From the NCBI GenBank assembly GCA_917880885.1, contig OU862907.1, forward strand, positions 72,907,072 through 72,971,071: a stretch of DNA of 64,000 nt, given 5' to 3'. The notes beneath the pieces were generated by a model, which saw only the letters and a program-made list of their open reading frames with translations, was not told where the DNA came from and did no database searches. Below, piece by piece: positions 42,601-52,326 of this stretch. The first letter of the stretch is position 1. Every line of letters starts with the position of its first letter. The translations under genes and the position numbers were made by a program. Origin of the DNA: Limnephilus marmoratus (lineage: Eukaryota; Arthropoda; Insecta; Trichoptera; Limnephilidae).

Positions 42601-43506
42601 AGAGAACGTAGATTAAATAAATACAAAGTAAGGAACGTACGCCATAAAAAAAATACAAAAGAGAGAATTGTATGTGGTAGCTAGGGACAGCTTGTCTGAC
42701 GAACTACCCTTGCGATGCTAAACGCAATAAATCTCAATTATGTCCAATCGCTCTAGTTCAGTGCAAATATGCGCGTTGTCTTAAGCCTCAATTAAATTGA
42801 GCGAGTTTACAAGCTACTAGCCGGCGTAATCACTATCTGCTTATGAACTCGCTCAGTGTATTACTATGTAACTAGCAGATTTTACACTAAAGGAGTTTAC
42901 TAGCAGATAGTGCTAGTAAACTCCTGCCGGCTATTAGCTTGTAAACTCGCTGAATGTAGGTAATCGAGGCTTTTTAGTAACCTATTTTCTCTTTAAATGT
43001 ATCAATTGGAATGAAACACCATTTTAATTTTGTGCACTTTCACAACAAAGTTTGGTTGTAATTGTAAAAAGAATATTGTTATTTAGCATCAATTTTATAA
43101 ATATTTATAAAACCAATAGTACACGAAACTTACATCATTTCTCATAATTGAGATATGTACTTTAGAAACTGGAAACTTTTTTTGAACAATATAAATTTAA
43201 GCGATTGCTCGACAGTTTGACAGTTTATTGTAAAGATATACATATAGTAAATATCGAAATAAAAATCTGTCAGAACAATATTCTAAATAGGACATGACTT
43301 CCGAAAATCTGAAACAACACTCAACGTGTTCTTCATTTACAACGCAACTTACTGGCTGTTGAAGTACTCGCCGCATACTGCAAACATTCCTTCTTCACAT
43401 CCGGGAGGTAGACATGTAGATCCGTATAGGGCATTTCACCTGCGCCTTCTTCCTGGGAGCCTGGTTCCACCTTGATGGAAACACTCTCTGGGTTAGGAAG
43501 ATCCAT
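36635..43506 (-). CDS. Zinc-finger gene 2, 4 fingers plus a degenerate fifth
   Basis: Three minus-strand exons: 43506-43353, 42287-42135 and 37053-36635, 726 nt, giving 241 aa. Introns begin GTAAGT and GTAAAA and end TTTCTCTAG and TTTTTCAG, phase 1 each, as in gene 1. Exon 1 starts MDLPNPESVSIKVEPG and contains DVKKECLQ; exon 2 has ATIKLEPGSQEE and ELPDVKKECLERS and is exactly 153 nt, as in gene 1. Exon 3 begins SLKNLKTHLGGKRYSC and carries fingers CPHCNYSCSRKSTFELHL, CAICNFSCYQIEILTRHM, CPDCNYLCSRKGLLKRHM and CPDCNYSCSRKGNLGRHM. Then comes FSCFESGFMCFVK, where the second cysteine is lost, and TGA. It is probably a nuclear DNA-binding protein. Intron 2 is about 5.1 kb and almost wholly nested transposons. 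Confidence 0.8.
37215..37409 (-). mobile_element. Helentron-like 5' terminus
   Basis: Read on the minus strand from 37409 the sequence begins TCTACTACTATAAAGGCG, followed by a GTCGGTTTGTTACTCTTTC block and CGCGAAAACTACTGAATGG. This is the widespread 5' end of Helitron/Helentron-type non-autonomous elements in insects (family knowledge). Only this terminus is recognisable. Confidence 0.55.
38290..38790 (+). pseudogene. Degraded LINE endonuclease fragment
   Basis: Broken plus-strand frames read GAYAAIYHSPNQ (near 38415), IICGDFNI (near 38520), MIDLVISNVFYAED (near 38645) and KISDHY (near 38710). This is the order of endonuclease motifs (Y..P, GDFN, D.I, SDH) in APE-type LINEs. Several stops are present. 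It lies inside the hAT element at 37981-42014. Confidence 0.65.
38926..39560 (+). mobile_element. Helentron-like non-autonomous element, uncertain
   Basis: It starts TCTACATATATATATAAATG, similar to Helentron/Helitron-related starts, and ends in a purine-rich, GGGA-rich stretch (39355-39500) with GGGAACGCGGGAGGGGAAGG, a composition often seen near the 3' part of such elements. No Rep/helicase. The antisense open frames here are a by-product of the purine bias. Confidence 0.35.
39693..41746. mobile_element. Nested hAT element C with dead fingers
   Basis: Ends CAGTGGCGTAGCGTGGG and CCCACTCTACGCCGCTG are inverted repeats (two mismatches). Flanks ATTAAACA (39685-39692) and ATTAGACA (41747-41754) form an 8-bp duplication with one mismatch. 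GGGGCGGC words lie inside both ends. From about 40000 to 41480 it carries the same dead finger unit as elements A and B (TGTGCTGCCAGAATCAAAGA, TTTTCATGTTC blocks). A poly-C run occurs near 41270. No transposase is recognisable. Confidence 0.85.
40000..41480 (+). pseudogene. Decayed C2H2 array inside hAT element C
   Basis: Four or so copies of the roughly 200-bp dead unit: TTATAAAATTCTAGTTGCAG, CAGAATCAAAGA-AAACCATT and GAGTGTAGTTTTAATTC words occur near 40090, 40690-40740, 40890-40960 and 41400-41465. No unit has a complete C2H2. It is homologous to 8218-9700. Confidence 0.7.
42290..42780. other. Intron 1 of zinc-finger gene 2, left part
   Basis: AT-rich intronic sequence with short open frames that I regard as chance. 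No feature. Confidence 0.4.
42783..42972. mobile_element. Short palindromic MITE
   Basis: Ends AAGCCTCAATTA and its near complement TAATCGAGGCTT enclose GAGCGAGTTTACAAGCTA (42800) and the inverted TAGCTTGTAAACTCGCT (42936), with further internal TTTACTAGCA/TGCTAGTAAA pairing. The 190-bp element is almost a complete fold-back. It lies in intron 1 of zinc-finger gene 2. The target duplication is not clear. Confidence 0.7.
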
Positions 43507-43598
43507 GGCCTTCTGTGATAGTGCCCTGTTATATATGTGATGTTTCTCGGCTAAATGAATATAACTATAACGAAACATTAATGAATAAGTCTTAAGAG

Positions 43599-43805
43599 TA
43601 ACAATTATTATAAGCAATAATTATCAGCCTGAATCACTCATCCACATTGAAAAATCTTCCGAGAAAAGATACATGACGCCAACGGGACTTGAACCTTGAA
43701 CTTGAACGGGTTCAAGTCCCGTTGGCGTCGTGAATCTTTTCTTGGAAGATTTTTCAATGTGGGTGAGTGTTTCAGACTGATAAGTATTGCTTATAATAAT
43801 TGTTA
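43599..43805. repeat. Near-perfect 207-bp palindrome with tRNA-like B boxes
   Basis: Arms 43599-43696 and 43709-43805 are inverted copies separated by about 12 bp. Near the centre each arm has GGGTTCAAGTCCCGTTGGCG or its complement, matching a tRNA T-arm and B-box (GGTTCAANTCC). It lies about 100 bp upstream of the zinc-finger gene 2 start. Rest-of-tRNA features (A box, anticodon arm) are absent, so it is not called a tRNA gene. It may be a tRNA-derived MITE or SINE half in inverted duplication. Confidence 0.75.
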
Positions 43806-44440
43806 CCCTTTGTGCTATGCATAAAAATCTTGTCTTAAAACGTTAGTTTAACAATTAAAAATAATAATTAAGTCTTAAGAGATTGGTAACAAAGAAGCTT
43901 CATGTAGAATATAGATTATTGAATACCGCTCTGCAATAAACGGTTTAATGTTATTTAGTTTCATGAGTCGGGCCATGTCAAGAGTGTAGGGAGAATATAT
44001 GACGCAAATATTAATGGAAGACGAAGTCTGGGGCGCTTTATGAAAATATGGTACCATCAAGTGAAGCAAATATTAGAATCGGGTCATGTCAACCAAATAC
44101 AAGAGTCACAATAACAGAAAGTTTTGTATAAAACGATGTAATGTGAATGGAGCAAGGAGCGTGTGCTAAGTTTAAATTATTTTGCAGCCCATTCTATCTG
44201 CTTACCACTGCGGTGAAACGGCACGACGCTTAGTTTAATTTTTAAAATCGTTTATTTTCATTATTACTTTAATTCATCCCTCTTTCAGTGTTATTCTCTT
44301 TTATCCTTGGCAAGTACCTAGTTTTTTTACGGTACAACAAAATTTTTAACCATTTACAGTACTTAGATTGCAAGATTTGTTGTTCACTCTTAATATTTGG
44401 GAGGATAAGATAGTAATTATAATATACCTTTTATCCACTG
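43806..44440. other. No recognisable feature
   Basis: Non-coding, AT-rich. AAGTCTTAAGAG at about 43870 repeats the words just left of the palindrome (43587). Confidence 0.3.
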
Positions 44441-44446
44441 CATTAG

Positions 44447-44618
44447 GCTACGTCCGCATAGGCAGGCGGCTTGCTTAGCGCCTAGAGCCTATCGAGTCAC
44501 CTAGATAGGTAGTAGATAGCCGCTTAGCGTGTATCCAGGTAAACCATCGTGATGGTTTTTTGCCACTAGGCACTAGGCTCTAGTCGCTAAGCCAGCCGCC
44601 TGCCTGTGCGGACGTAGC
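44447..44618. mobile_element. 172-bp MITE with ATTAG duplication
   Basis: Terminal inverted repeats begin GCTACGTCCGCA(T/C)AGGCAGG and continue GGCT(T/G)GCTTAGCG. Flanked by ATTAG at 44442-44446 and 44619-44623. No coding capacity. The superfamily is not clear; the duplication can be read as 5 bp or as a shorter TTA. Confidence 0.8.
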
Positions 44619-44799
44619 ATTAGAAATTTCATTAAATATCACCATTCCTCTTGTTATGCTGTGATGTTCTAGCTAGAACATCTATTCTGCCATTTACAAT
44701 TACCCCCATAGAATATTTTACGGAACACCAAACTAAAATAGACAAACATTTGCTCTCGAGTGGGGTCAGTGACCTACAATTACAAGCGTCAGTAAAATC

Positions 44800-45485
44800 G
44801 ACAAGTGAGGTATCCACCACTTACCCGCCCTGGTATAAGTAACAGATGGTTACTCCTTCAAGGCTCTCGCAAGGACTCTAATTTTTTTGAAAGAACGAAT
44901 CTGCATTTAAGTTTGAACGAATCTAGACCTCCAGTGTCCCTGCATACAGTGTTAGGAAGCAGTATGCAAGTGCTTACATAATATACAAAATGCAAAAAAT
45001 ATAAAGCAAGTCAGGGATAAACAAATTAAAAAAAAGATAAGAGAAAAACATAAAAGGCGGCTGCTCGCAGGGTAATGGCATCTTGCGTATGTTGCAAGCA
45101 TCTGCAAGAAAAGATAATGAAAACAAGTATTGTAATATGAAGAACGCTTGTGTCGGGTGGGATACCTCTCTCGTCATCTGGCAGTACCAGCCAGAATGTG
45201 TATGGTGATCGGTCTGCCGTGAATGAATCTCATCATCCGCGCCCTTTAGCCGGTTTCTCGGTTGTGCCTTGACGATAGAAGTGGGAGGTAGGGGAACGTA
45301 CCCGAAGACCCTAAGGATGGAAGCGTCGAGTTGCCGGAGGCAGGGCGGAAGGATGCTGAGTTCGCCCAGCCAAACCTCAGGCCCACACATGTCGCTGGGG
45401 GAGGCGCAGATGAGTTGTGAGGATTCCATTCCGAAATTTTTTTTTTAACGCAAATGTATCCAGGAGCGAGGTCTAACTCACCCCC
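44800..45485. repeat. Dispersed repeat R, copy 2
   Basis: Homologous to 21325-21990 over most of its length (ACCCGCCCTGGTATAAGTAA, TCTAGACCTCCAGTGTCC, CACATGTC(G/A)(C/T)TGGGGGAGGC). A 151-codon minus-strand frame (45429-44974) is not conserved with the other copy and is not called as a gene. Ends near CTCACCCCCAAAATGG. Confidence 0.65.
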
Positions 45486-46470
45486 AAAATGGGGAAGTTG
45501 ACATTACAGAACATTTACAGTTCAGTTTCAGCCACAAGGGTCGGAGCTTATTGCTGAATCGACAAAGTTGTATTATTTCTGGGATTGACAATTTCTTGCT
45601 GAACCGCTTTTGCAAACTTTTACCGACGCAGTTGAAACGAATGAAAATTGAGCCAATTTTGATTGAGTGCAAAAACGTTATTGAGAAGAGCCATTGCCGC
45701 AGTGTAATAATCGTTTCGCTGAGCGATTGGCAATCGTTCATTCAATTGCTCTATCGAGCTGTCGGGAAATCAGTTTCATCAAGGAAAAGAGATTTGTTTA
45801 TTTATAACTTGCATTTGATCGCGATTGTCACGTTATGTTACTTATGGAAAGTAAGTTCTAAGGATTGTCACTGTATTCACTCAGTTTAGGTTTATGTTTC
45901 CGCAGATGTGAATCGCACTTCAATGCACATTGTCGATGAAGTAAGCGTGCTGACAATTGACATTGTTTGTCTCCAGACCTCCTTATAAATATCGTGAATG
46001 ATGAGAAAACGGATCAATCAAGTGTTAAGCGATATGTTCTTACAATAAACAAGCAACTATATCAAGGAGTAAAGCCATCAGGTTTATTTATGTCAAAATA
46101 CAGAGCAAATATGCACTGACTTACGACACTTACGTACAAGGCGAAGCACGGAAGCCAAATCCAAGTGTTACTGAGACGCCAAAAGAATTTCAAAGCGCTT
46201 GAATTAAAAAAAAATGCTTTAATAACTGAAGGTTACCGAAACAATAGGAAATAATACTACTTTGAACAATAACTGTGGAGTTTATACAAACTACTACCAC
46301 CAAACGTGGAGAAACAATACTGCCCGGCAAGGTTAGAACGCAAAAGAGTTGCCGAACGTTGACATACCCGAACACAACGAACACAACGGTTGGCCGCAAA
46401 TAGACGAAAAAATGACAAGTCCGTTGCAGAGTTACCAGTATATATATATAACCACAAAAGCTAATCAATC
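45486..46470. other. No recognisable gene
   Basis: A plus-strand frame at 45551-45889 is open for 112 codons but shows no family resemblance. CTTACGTACAAGGCGAAGC at 46131 is an inverted piece of repeat M. Confidence 0.3.
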
Positions 46471-46474
46471 ACAT

Positions 46475-46860
46475 AATTTTTGTGAGTGTAATGAGTAACA
46501 CAATCGATTGTTGCTTCTTTAAAATAACGTATAAATTAAAAATAAGAATGGGAACATTGCACATCACAATTTTATATATATTCCGCGGTAGAATTATCAT
46601 TTATAATTATTAAAAGTAGGAACTGTCTTTTACGATTATCTTCATCGATAGGTCGTTGTCTATGGAAATTCTTCTTACCTTCTGACGTTCATATCGCGCC
46701 CTTGAAAAATGCACATTGTTATTTGCGTCCCACTTTTCTAAAGTAATATTATATTAAGATATTAAGTACGCAATACTTGCGTTCCAATTTTACAGTTTTG
46801 GGTATCTTCAGTGACCGTTACATTATTATTCCGAAGTTAATCAAATAATTGCACTTTTCG
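46475..46860 (+). repeat. Dispersed repeat M, left half
   Basis: Homologous to 19870-20265. Interrupted at GCACTTTTCG by hAT element B; the right half continues at 49678. Confidence 0.75.
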
Positions 46861-47329
46861 TAAGGCGGCCAACCGTCCCGCATTCTGCGGGACCGTCCCG
46901 CATTGGCGGTTGTAGTCCCGCATTGAAATATTTGATAAAATAGTCCCGCAAATCGCCTAAAGTGTCCCGCATGTCCCGCATTCCTATATTTTTATAATAT
47001 TGTATATATTAGACAAATAAACTTCCTCTATCTTTATTCTATTTTAACCATTTCCGTTAATCTGTGGTTAAGTTGATAACAATATTTGTCCCTAGAAAAG
47101 CCCCGAAGATATCGATCTAGGGATTGGTTTAATTAGGTAAGTCAAGCAAAAGTCAAAGAGGGCTAGTGTGGTATTGAATAAGTGAAAGCCGTGACACGTG
47201 ATTTATAACCCGTATTTATCATTCAAATCAAATCAAACAATTTGTTGACCATGCCACCTACCGCGAAAAAGCGAAGTTGTAAGTTCGCTGAATTTAAAAA
47301 AAAAATATCCTTTCTTGCATACATGTTAA

Positions 47330-47630
47330 TCTTCATGTTCTGAGTATAGTTTAAATGCCCCGCATACAGATATTCTTAGTTATAAATAACCAGTTTTGTG
47401 TTCAGAATGTAAAATTCCAGCTGGATTCACCTGATGACATATTTCGACGGAAAATATTATCTTATTCGAAGTGCAGTCATAAAATTCTAGTTGCAGACTA
47501 TGTTTGTGCTGCCAGAATCAAAGAGAAACCATTTTCATGTTTTGAGTGTAGTTTTAATGCTCCGCGTATAGATTTAATTTAAACCAGTTTTGTGTTCACA
47601 ATGTAAAATTTTAACTGGATTAATCAAATG
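47330..47630 (+). pseudogene. Decayed C2H2 fingers in hAT element B, left block
   Basis: The best-preserved unit of this family: from 47355 one open frame reads CVQNVKFQLDSPDDIFRRK, LSYSKCSHKILVADYVCAAR, IKEKPFSCFECSFNAPRIDL and then TAA. The CxxC pairs and the IKEKPFSC linker are visible. The zinc-binding histidines are missing. The same stop closes the unit in elements A, C and the 51360 fragment. Confidence 0.7.
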
Positions 47631-47633
47631 TTA

Positions 47634-48927
47634 GGAGGGGAGGTTTTTAAGTTCGCGGAATGGGTAGGTAGGTGATTAGTGAGGGTGTCGCTGAGTTAGA
47701 TACTAATTGAACAACTCATTATTAGTAAAAACATCAGGTTTATCGTAATTAGGTCATTCATTATTCTTTGAGATATCGCCGACCAAACATGTCAATCGGA
47801 AAGAAATTGTGAAATATGTATGTAGAAAATCGAGTTCCGCGCTGTTATAAAGTTCCTTACCATGCAAGGAAAATCAGTTCAGACCATACTGAAAGAGATG
47901 TCCTCCGTTTTTGGGGACTCTTGTCCAAGTAAATAAATGGTTTACAAGTGGCATGCCTTCTTTAAACAAGGCAAGGGTCACTTGAAGACGACCCACGGCC
48001 AGGAAGGCCGATCGAGGTGACCACTCCGGAAATTATTCAAAAAGTTGAAAAATAAATATTGGAAGATGCCCGATTAAAAAAGAAACAGCTCGCAGAAATA
48101 GTTGGAGTATCAGATACAACCATTTTCAAAATTCTTCATGGCCATCTTGGCGTAACTAAAGTCAGCGCAAGATGGGTACCGAGAATGCTCGCCGCCTCAA
48201 AAACAACAGCGCGTGGAGTGTTCTCGTGCATTTTCGGACCTCTGTAGAGAAGACAAAGATGGAGTGTTGGCTCAAATTGTTACTGGTAATGAAATTTGGG
48301 TTCATCAATATGAACCTGAGTCTAAACAGGACTCAATGCAGTGGCACAGAAAGGCACACCATCACCAAGAAGTTTAAGGTGTCGCATTCAGCTGGGAAAA
48401 TCATGGCGAAAGTCTTTTGGGACTCAGAAGGAACCCTGTTGATCGATTACAAAGATAAAGGTGTTTTCATAACCGGAGATTACTACGCTTCAATTCTAGA
48501 GCAATTAAAGGAAGCCATCAAGGAGAAAAGAAAGGGAAAACTGACCAAAAGTGTCCTCCTTCTGCACGACAACGAGCCTGTTCACAAGAGCCGTGTTGCG
48601 ATGGTTGCCCAGCAGAAGGTAGGGTTCGAAATTTTGTCACACCCACTTTACAGTCCTGACCTGGCTTCCAGTGATTATTAGCCATTTCCATACTTGAAAA
48701 AAGAACTTCGTGGAAAAAAGTTTTCAATTGATGAAGAAGTGAAGGATGCAATTTCGGCGTATTTTTAGACAAAGACAAATAATTTTTTTGAGGGTATACA
48801 TCAGTTAATTGAAAGATCAGAAAAATGTATTAGGGTAGCAGGTGAATGTATTGAAAAGCAAAAATAATTTTGGATTTTTATTTCCACTCCTTATCCCCCA
48901 TTCCGCGAACTTAAAAACCCACCCTCG
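47634..48927 (+). mobile_element. mariner (Tc1/mariner) element, 1294 bp
   Basis: The 31-bp inverted ends (47634-47664 and 48897-48927) share TTTTTAAGTTCGCGGAATGGG and are flanked by TA (47632-47633 and 48928-48929), the Tc1/mariner target. It encodes a decayed mariner transposase. It is nested in hAT element B, between dead-finger blocks. Confidence 0.92.
47790..48870 (+). pseudogene. mariner transposase, inactive
   Basis: Broken plus-strand frames carry the helix-turn-helix region (KKKQLAEIVGVSDTTIFKIL near 48080) and then the catalytic part. TGNEIWVHQYEPESKQDS (near 48283) has Asn at 48288-48290 where mariners have the first catalytic Asp (GDE). LLHDNEPVHKS and YSPDLASSDY follow with the 34-residue spacing of the D,D34D family. 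The C-terminal FSIDEEVKDAI segment follows. At least six stops or frame breaks, for example TAA after EVEK near 48053, TAG after FGPL (48245) and TAG after SSDY (48679). It cannot be functional. Confidence 0.9.
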
Positions 48928-48934
48928 TATATAA

Positions 48935-49260
48935 GTGCATTGAAGCACCCACCACTGTCCCGCCCCGGTATAGGCGACTTATGGTCGCCCCTTCGGAGCT
49001 CTCGCAAGGATCTATTTTTTTTTAATGAACGACTCTACATTTAAAAAAACGAATCTAGAACTTCAATGTCCCTACATACATTGTTAGGTGGCGGAAATGT
49101 AGGATCGCCTATAGGAGTGTTAGTAGACAAAGCAATATATACAATTATAAGAAAAAATAGAAAAAAAGAAAAACACAACCGTCAAGAGCTAAGGCTCATG
49201 GCGGCAAACGACCATACCATGGTCCCGTAGGCAGCACCGTACACTAGACATGAAAATTGT
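48935..49260. repeat. Dispersed repeat R, fragment in hAT element B
   Basis: TGTCCCGCCCCGGTATAGGC, AGCTCTCGCAAGGA, GAATCTAGAACTTCAATGTC and CATTGTTAGG resemble parts of 44810-44950. A smaller scrap of the same family is in element A at 9490-9600, so it may have been present before the elements spread. Confidence 0.5.
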
Positions 49261-49677
49261 AAAACAAACAAAAAATTAATATATATAAGTGCAGTTATAA
49301 AATTCTAATTGCAGACTATGTATGTTCTGCCAGCATCAAAGAGAAACTATTTTCATATTCTGAGTGTGGTTTTATTTCGACGCATACAGATTTATTTAAA
49401 CCAGTTTTGAATGAAACATTTCTATTGTGGATCCATCTGCTGACACATTTCGAAGGAAAAATTATCTTATTTGTAGTGCAGTCATAAAATTCTAGTTGCA
49501 GACTTTGTATGTGCTGCCAGAATCAAAGAGAAACCGCGTTCATGTTGTGATTGTAGTCTAAATGAGCCGAATTCTCGACCTCCGAGAGAGTTATAAATTT
49601 GTAACATACCCCCCCCCCCCCCCGACACCGCACACCACTGTGTCCCGCATTGATGTTTTGTAAAGTTGGCCGCCTTA

Positions 49678-49890
49678 ACTTTTCGTGTGACGTTTCAACA
49701 CATATTGACCGCCGCGATTCACCTTGTACGTAAGTATTTTTACGTTATATTTTATATTGACTAAGTAAAACCTGAGCCCCTTAATTGGTGTATGTTTATT
49801 ATAAGAATGTATGTAGTTTTACAACGTTCGCGATATAACACATTGAGCTCCCCAACACCAGTTGGGTAAACGTGCGACAGAGGAGGAGTA
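49678..49890 (+). repeat. Dispersed repeat M, right half
   Basis: Continues repeat M after the hAT insertion: GTGTGACGTTTCAACACAT, CACCTTGTACGTAAGTATTT, CCCCTTAATTGGTG and TTGAGCTCCCCAACACCAG. Confidence 0.7.
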
Positions 49891-50689
49891 CGTGAGTTTG
49901 TTCATTGTAGATTTACGGCCGCTGTCACAAATGCCAAACAAGAGATTAGCAAGATTATTAAATCTTTTCCCTGAGCGAAAAGTTTTTACGTATTACAATG
50001 AGTTAATTCAATTATTACATCATGTTTTTTGTCTTGCGTTTACTCATTGTTAAAAATAGAAATCAACAATGTTTTTACTTTACACTCTGAAATACAGAAA
50101 CCTGTGTAAGCGCAATGAACTAGCTTTGAAGAGCTAATCTGTATGATTCTTAATATGGAAATGATTCCATACGGAATCGGCTATCGAATTTGATTTGAAA
50201 TTGGGAAATCGAATCGAATTTTTGTGATGTTCTATGACTGTCAATTGCTTTTTCTATGGTTGACATTGGTCGTTGTCAAATATCAGCTGTCGCATATTTT
50301 TGTTAAGAGTGTTTCAAAACACGAATTACTGCAAGTATACTTGCTTATTTATTCATCATTTTATATTGTTTATTGAGGATTTCATATTTGTGAAGTTTCG
50401 AAAATAAGAAATTATTTTGTAATAAAAAAAATTTACAGCCGATTCAGTAAGGAATCTTTTCCGTTTCCACAAAATAAACAAAATCGCTCCTCTGAACAGG
50501 ATACGGGAAAGGATAGTTTTACAAAGATGATTCCCTACCAGAATTGTTATTGCATTGATGCGCTATATTTATAAGTTACTCGCATAATTGATAAAACTGT
50601 TCTCTACTTTGATATTTGATGTATGAGGTCAAAAAATAATGTATAATTAGAAATACTTTAAGTAACTTAATCATTTATGAAAATTAAAT
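49891..50689. other. No recognisable feature
   Basis: AT-rich, non-coding. Confidence 0.3.
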
Positions 50690-51335
50690 AACTGATTCCC
50701 TTGTCCAAGCATCAGGTGGATTCGATATACAATGACTTTTCCAAAGCTTGTGATAAAGTTAGGCGACATATTCTTGTACATTAACTAAGTAGGTATGTTA
50801 AGCATTAAAGGAACTTTATTGAACTGGTTAAACAGTTATCTTAGTTAAAGAAAGCTTTGTGTTAAAATAAATTCTGTCGACTCTTATATTTTCGAAGCCA
50901 CAAGTGGGGTTCGCCAAGGATCTCACCTTGAACCAATTATTTTTTTATTATTTATAAATGACATTGTTGGTATATTTAAAGATGTACAAGTTTTACTCTT
51001 CGCTGATGATTTAAAAATATATAAAATGATACGTAGTGTAGAGGATTGCCATATTTTACAATCTAATTTAGATAAATTGTTTCATTGGTGTGTGATCAAC
51101 TCGCTATTTCAAAAGTGCCAAGTTATTCGTTTTCATAAAATCCAAAGTCGTGTAACTTATGAATACTCTTTAAATTATGTAATATTGACACCAGTCGCTC
51201 AGATCAGGGACTGAGGATTGACTCTGCATGTTAATGAAATAACCAATAGAGCTATAAAAATGCTTTGTTTTATGTGCAGAACGGCATGTGATTTTAAATC
51301 ACTAGAATGTTTTGAAAAAATTGTCAACTTCTTTA
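50690..51335 (+). pseudogene. Degraded LINE reverse transcriptase core
   Basis: Plus-strand fragments follow RT order: YNDFSKACDKVRRHIL (domain with F/D at 50730), GTLLNWLNSYLS, SGVRQGSHLEPIIFLLFIND (50905-50960), the catalytic LLFADDLKIYKMI (50995) and, near 51210, a L.LTLHVNEITNRA segment. Stops at several points. The right end passes directly into dead-finger sequence around 51335. Confidence 0.75.
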
Positions 51336-51728
51336 ATAAGAAGCTGCTAGAATACAGAAAATCCATTTTATGTTGTGATTGTAGTTTTGAATCGCCAGTA
51401 ATAGATTTAATTTAAACTAGTTTTGCGTTCAGAATATTACAAAAAATTAAAATAAAAAGTTGCAGATTAGGCCCTGATGGAAATGTTTTAGCTCAGGGCC
51501 TCCTGTGTGGAAATAATGAAAAAAAAACATGTTTTTATTAGAATAATACTCGTCAAATGTGATTATAAAAATCGGCATAAAATTAGGTGGTATTAAAAAT
51601 AATAGAATTTCCATATACCCCATCCCCTACCCCGGCGCTTGAAAATTGCGGTTAGGAAAAGTACCGAAAGAAGGGCGGCTGAGGATTTTCCTCCACTCCA
51701 GGTGGTTAAAACCTACGCTACGCCACTG
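51336..51728 (+). mobile_element. Right part of a fourth hAT element with dead fingers
   Basis: SILCCDCSFESPVIDLI then TAA (near 51360-51415) is the dead-finger unit. It continues through sequence homologous to 41170-41746 (CTTGTCAAATGTGATT-like, ATCGGCATAAAA, CCCCGGCGCTTGAAAAT) to an end ACCTACGCTACGCCACTG at about 51728, the right terminus of the family at 39693-41746. The left terminus is not found. Confidence 0.65.
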
Positions 51729-51772
51729 GGTAGATCACGCAGGGTTTCGTCACTAAACGGTAGATCTTGGTT

Positions 51773-52192
51773 CTAATCAAGTTTGCCACCCCTGGCGTAG
51801 AGGGTCTTTTTTAAGGAGAGGAAGGAATGAACATTGGTCTTTAAGAAACCCATGTTGTAGGAAGAAGTAAACACAGAGGCCTGCAAATCGTTCAATAGCT
51901 GAGCTGTTGAACTCAAGAACGAGTCGTAGAAGCGACCCGTTCTCATGTGACAAATATCAAACGTGTACATAATATGTTGGGCGCGCGTTTGGCTTGTTTC
52001 CCGACTAAGTACCGGTGCCGAAAGGATCAATGACATTAGTTCTTCGGAGCATCTTACATCGAAATATTGTTGAAAAAAAAATAGCAATTCCACCCGATGC
52101 CTGTGTTGGAAATAAATAACGGTGCTGTTACAGGCCAATAATAATAAACAATAACGGTGCTGTTTTAGCACAGGAAAATAATTATAGCACAA
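51773..52192 (-). pseudogene. LINE RT C-terminal fragment
   Basis: The minus strand carries CSEELMSLILSAPVLSRETS, HMRTGRFYDSFLS and VFTSSYNMGFLKTNVHSFLS, homologous to 29487-29299. It is the carboxyl end of an insect LINE reverse transcriptase. The frame is open over 139 codons but begins without domains, so it is a fragment. Confidence 0.65.
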
Positions 52193-52326
52193 TATAAACC
52201 TAGAACATTAAAACGGTAATATATTGGAAATGTCGTTAGAGCAAAACAAAAAAAAAACTGCAGTTTTAATAATACCTTGAATTTTGGGTCCGTTTAACAG
52301 TTATGTTCAAAAGAATAACGAAATAC

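Larger units (their letters stand above)
46861..49677 (+). mobile_element. hAT-type element B carrying dead fingers, with perfect TSD
   Basis: Ends TAAGGCGGCCAAC and GTTGGCCGCCTTA as in element A (7766-9912), with the same subterminal TCCCGCATT cluster. The 8-bp duplication ACTTTTCG is perfect (46853-46860 and 49678-49685), and repeat M at 20264 shows the unoccupied site. Cargo, in order: the ATG at 47251 with PPTAKKRSCKF-like start, dead fingers (47330-47630), a 1294-bp mariner, a repeat-R scrap (48935-49260) and more dead fingers (49285-49570). Without the mariner it would be about 1.5 kb. Confidence 0.9.

Noticed and set aside
43690..43740. tRNA gene
   Set aside because: Only a T-arm-like segment is present and it is part of a palindrome; no A box, anticodon arm or 75-nt cloverleaf.
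44974..45429. 151-codon minus-strand frame in repeat R
   Set aside because: The related repeat at 21325-21990 does not conserve the frame.
45551..45889. 112-codon plus-strand frame as a gene
   Set aside because: No family resemblance, no splice or promoter context; left as unannotated sequence.
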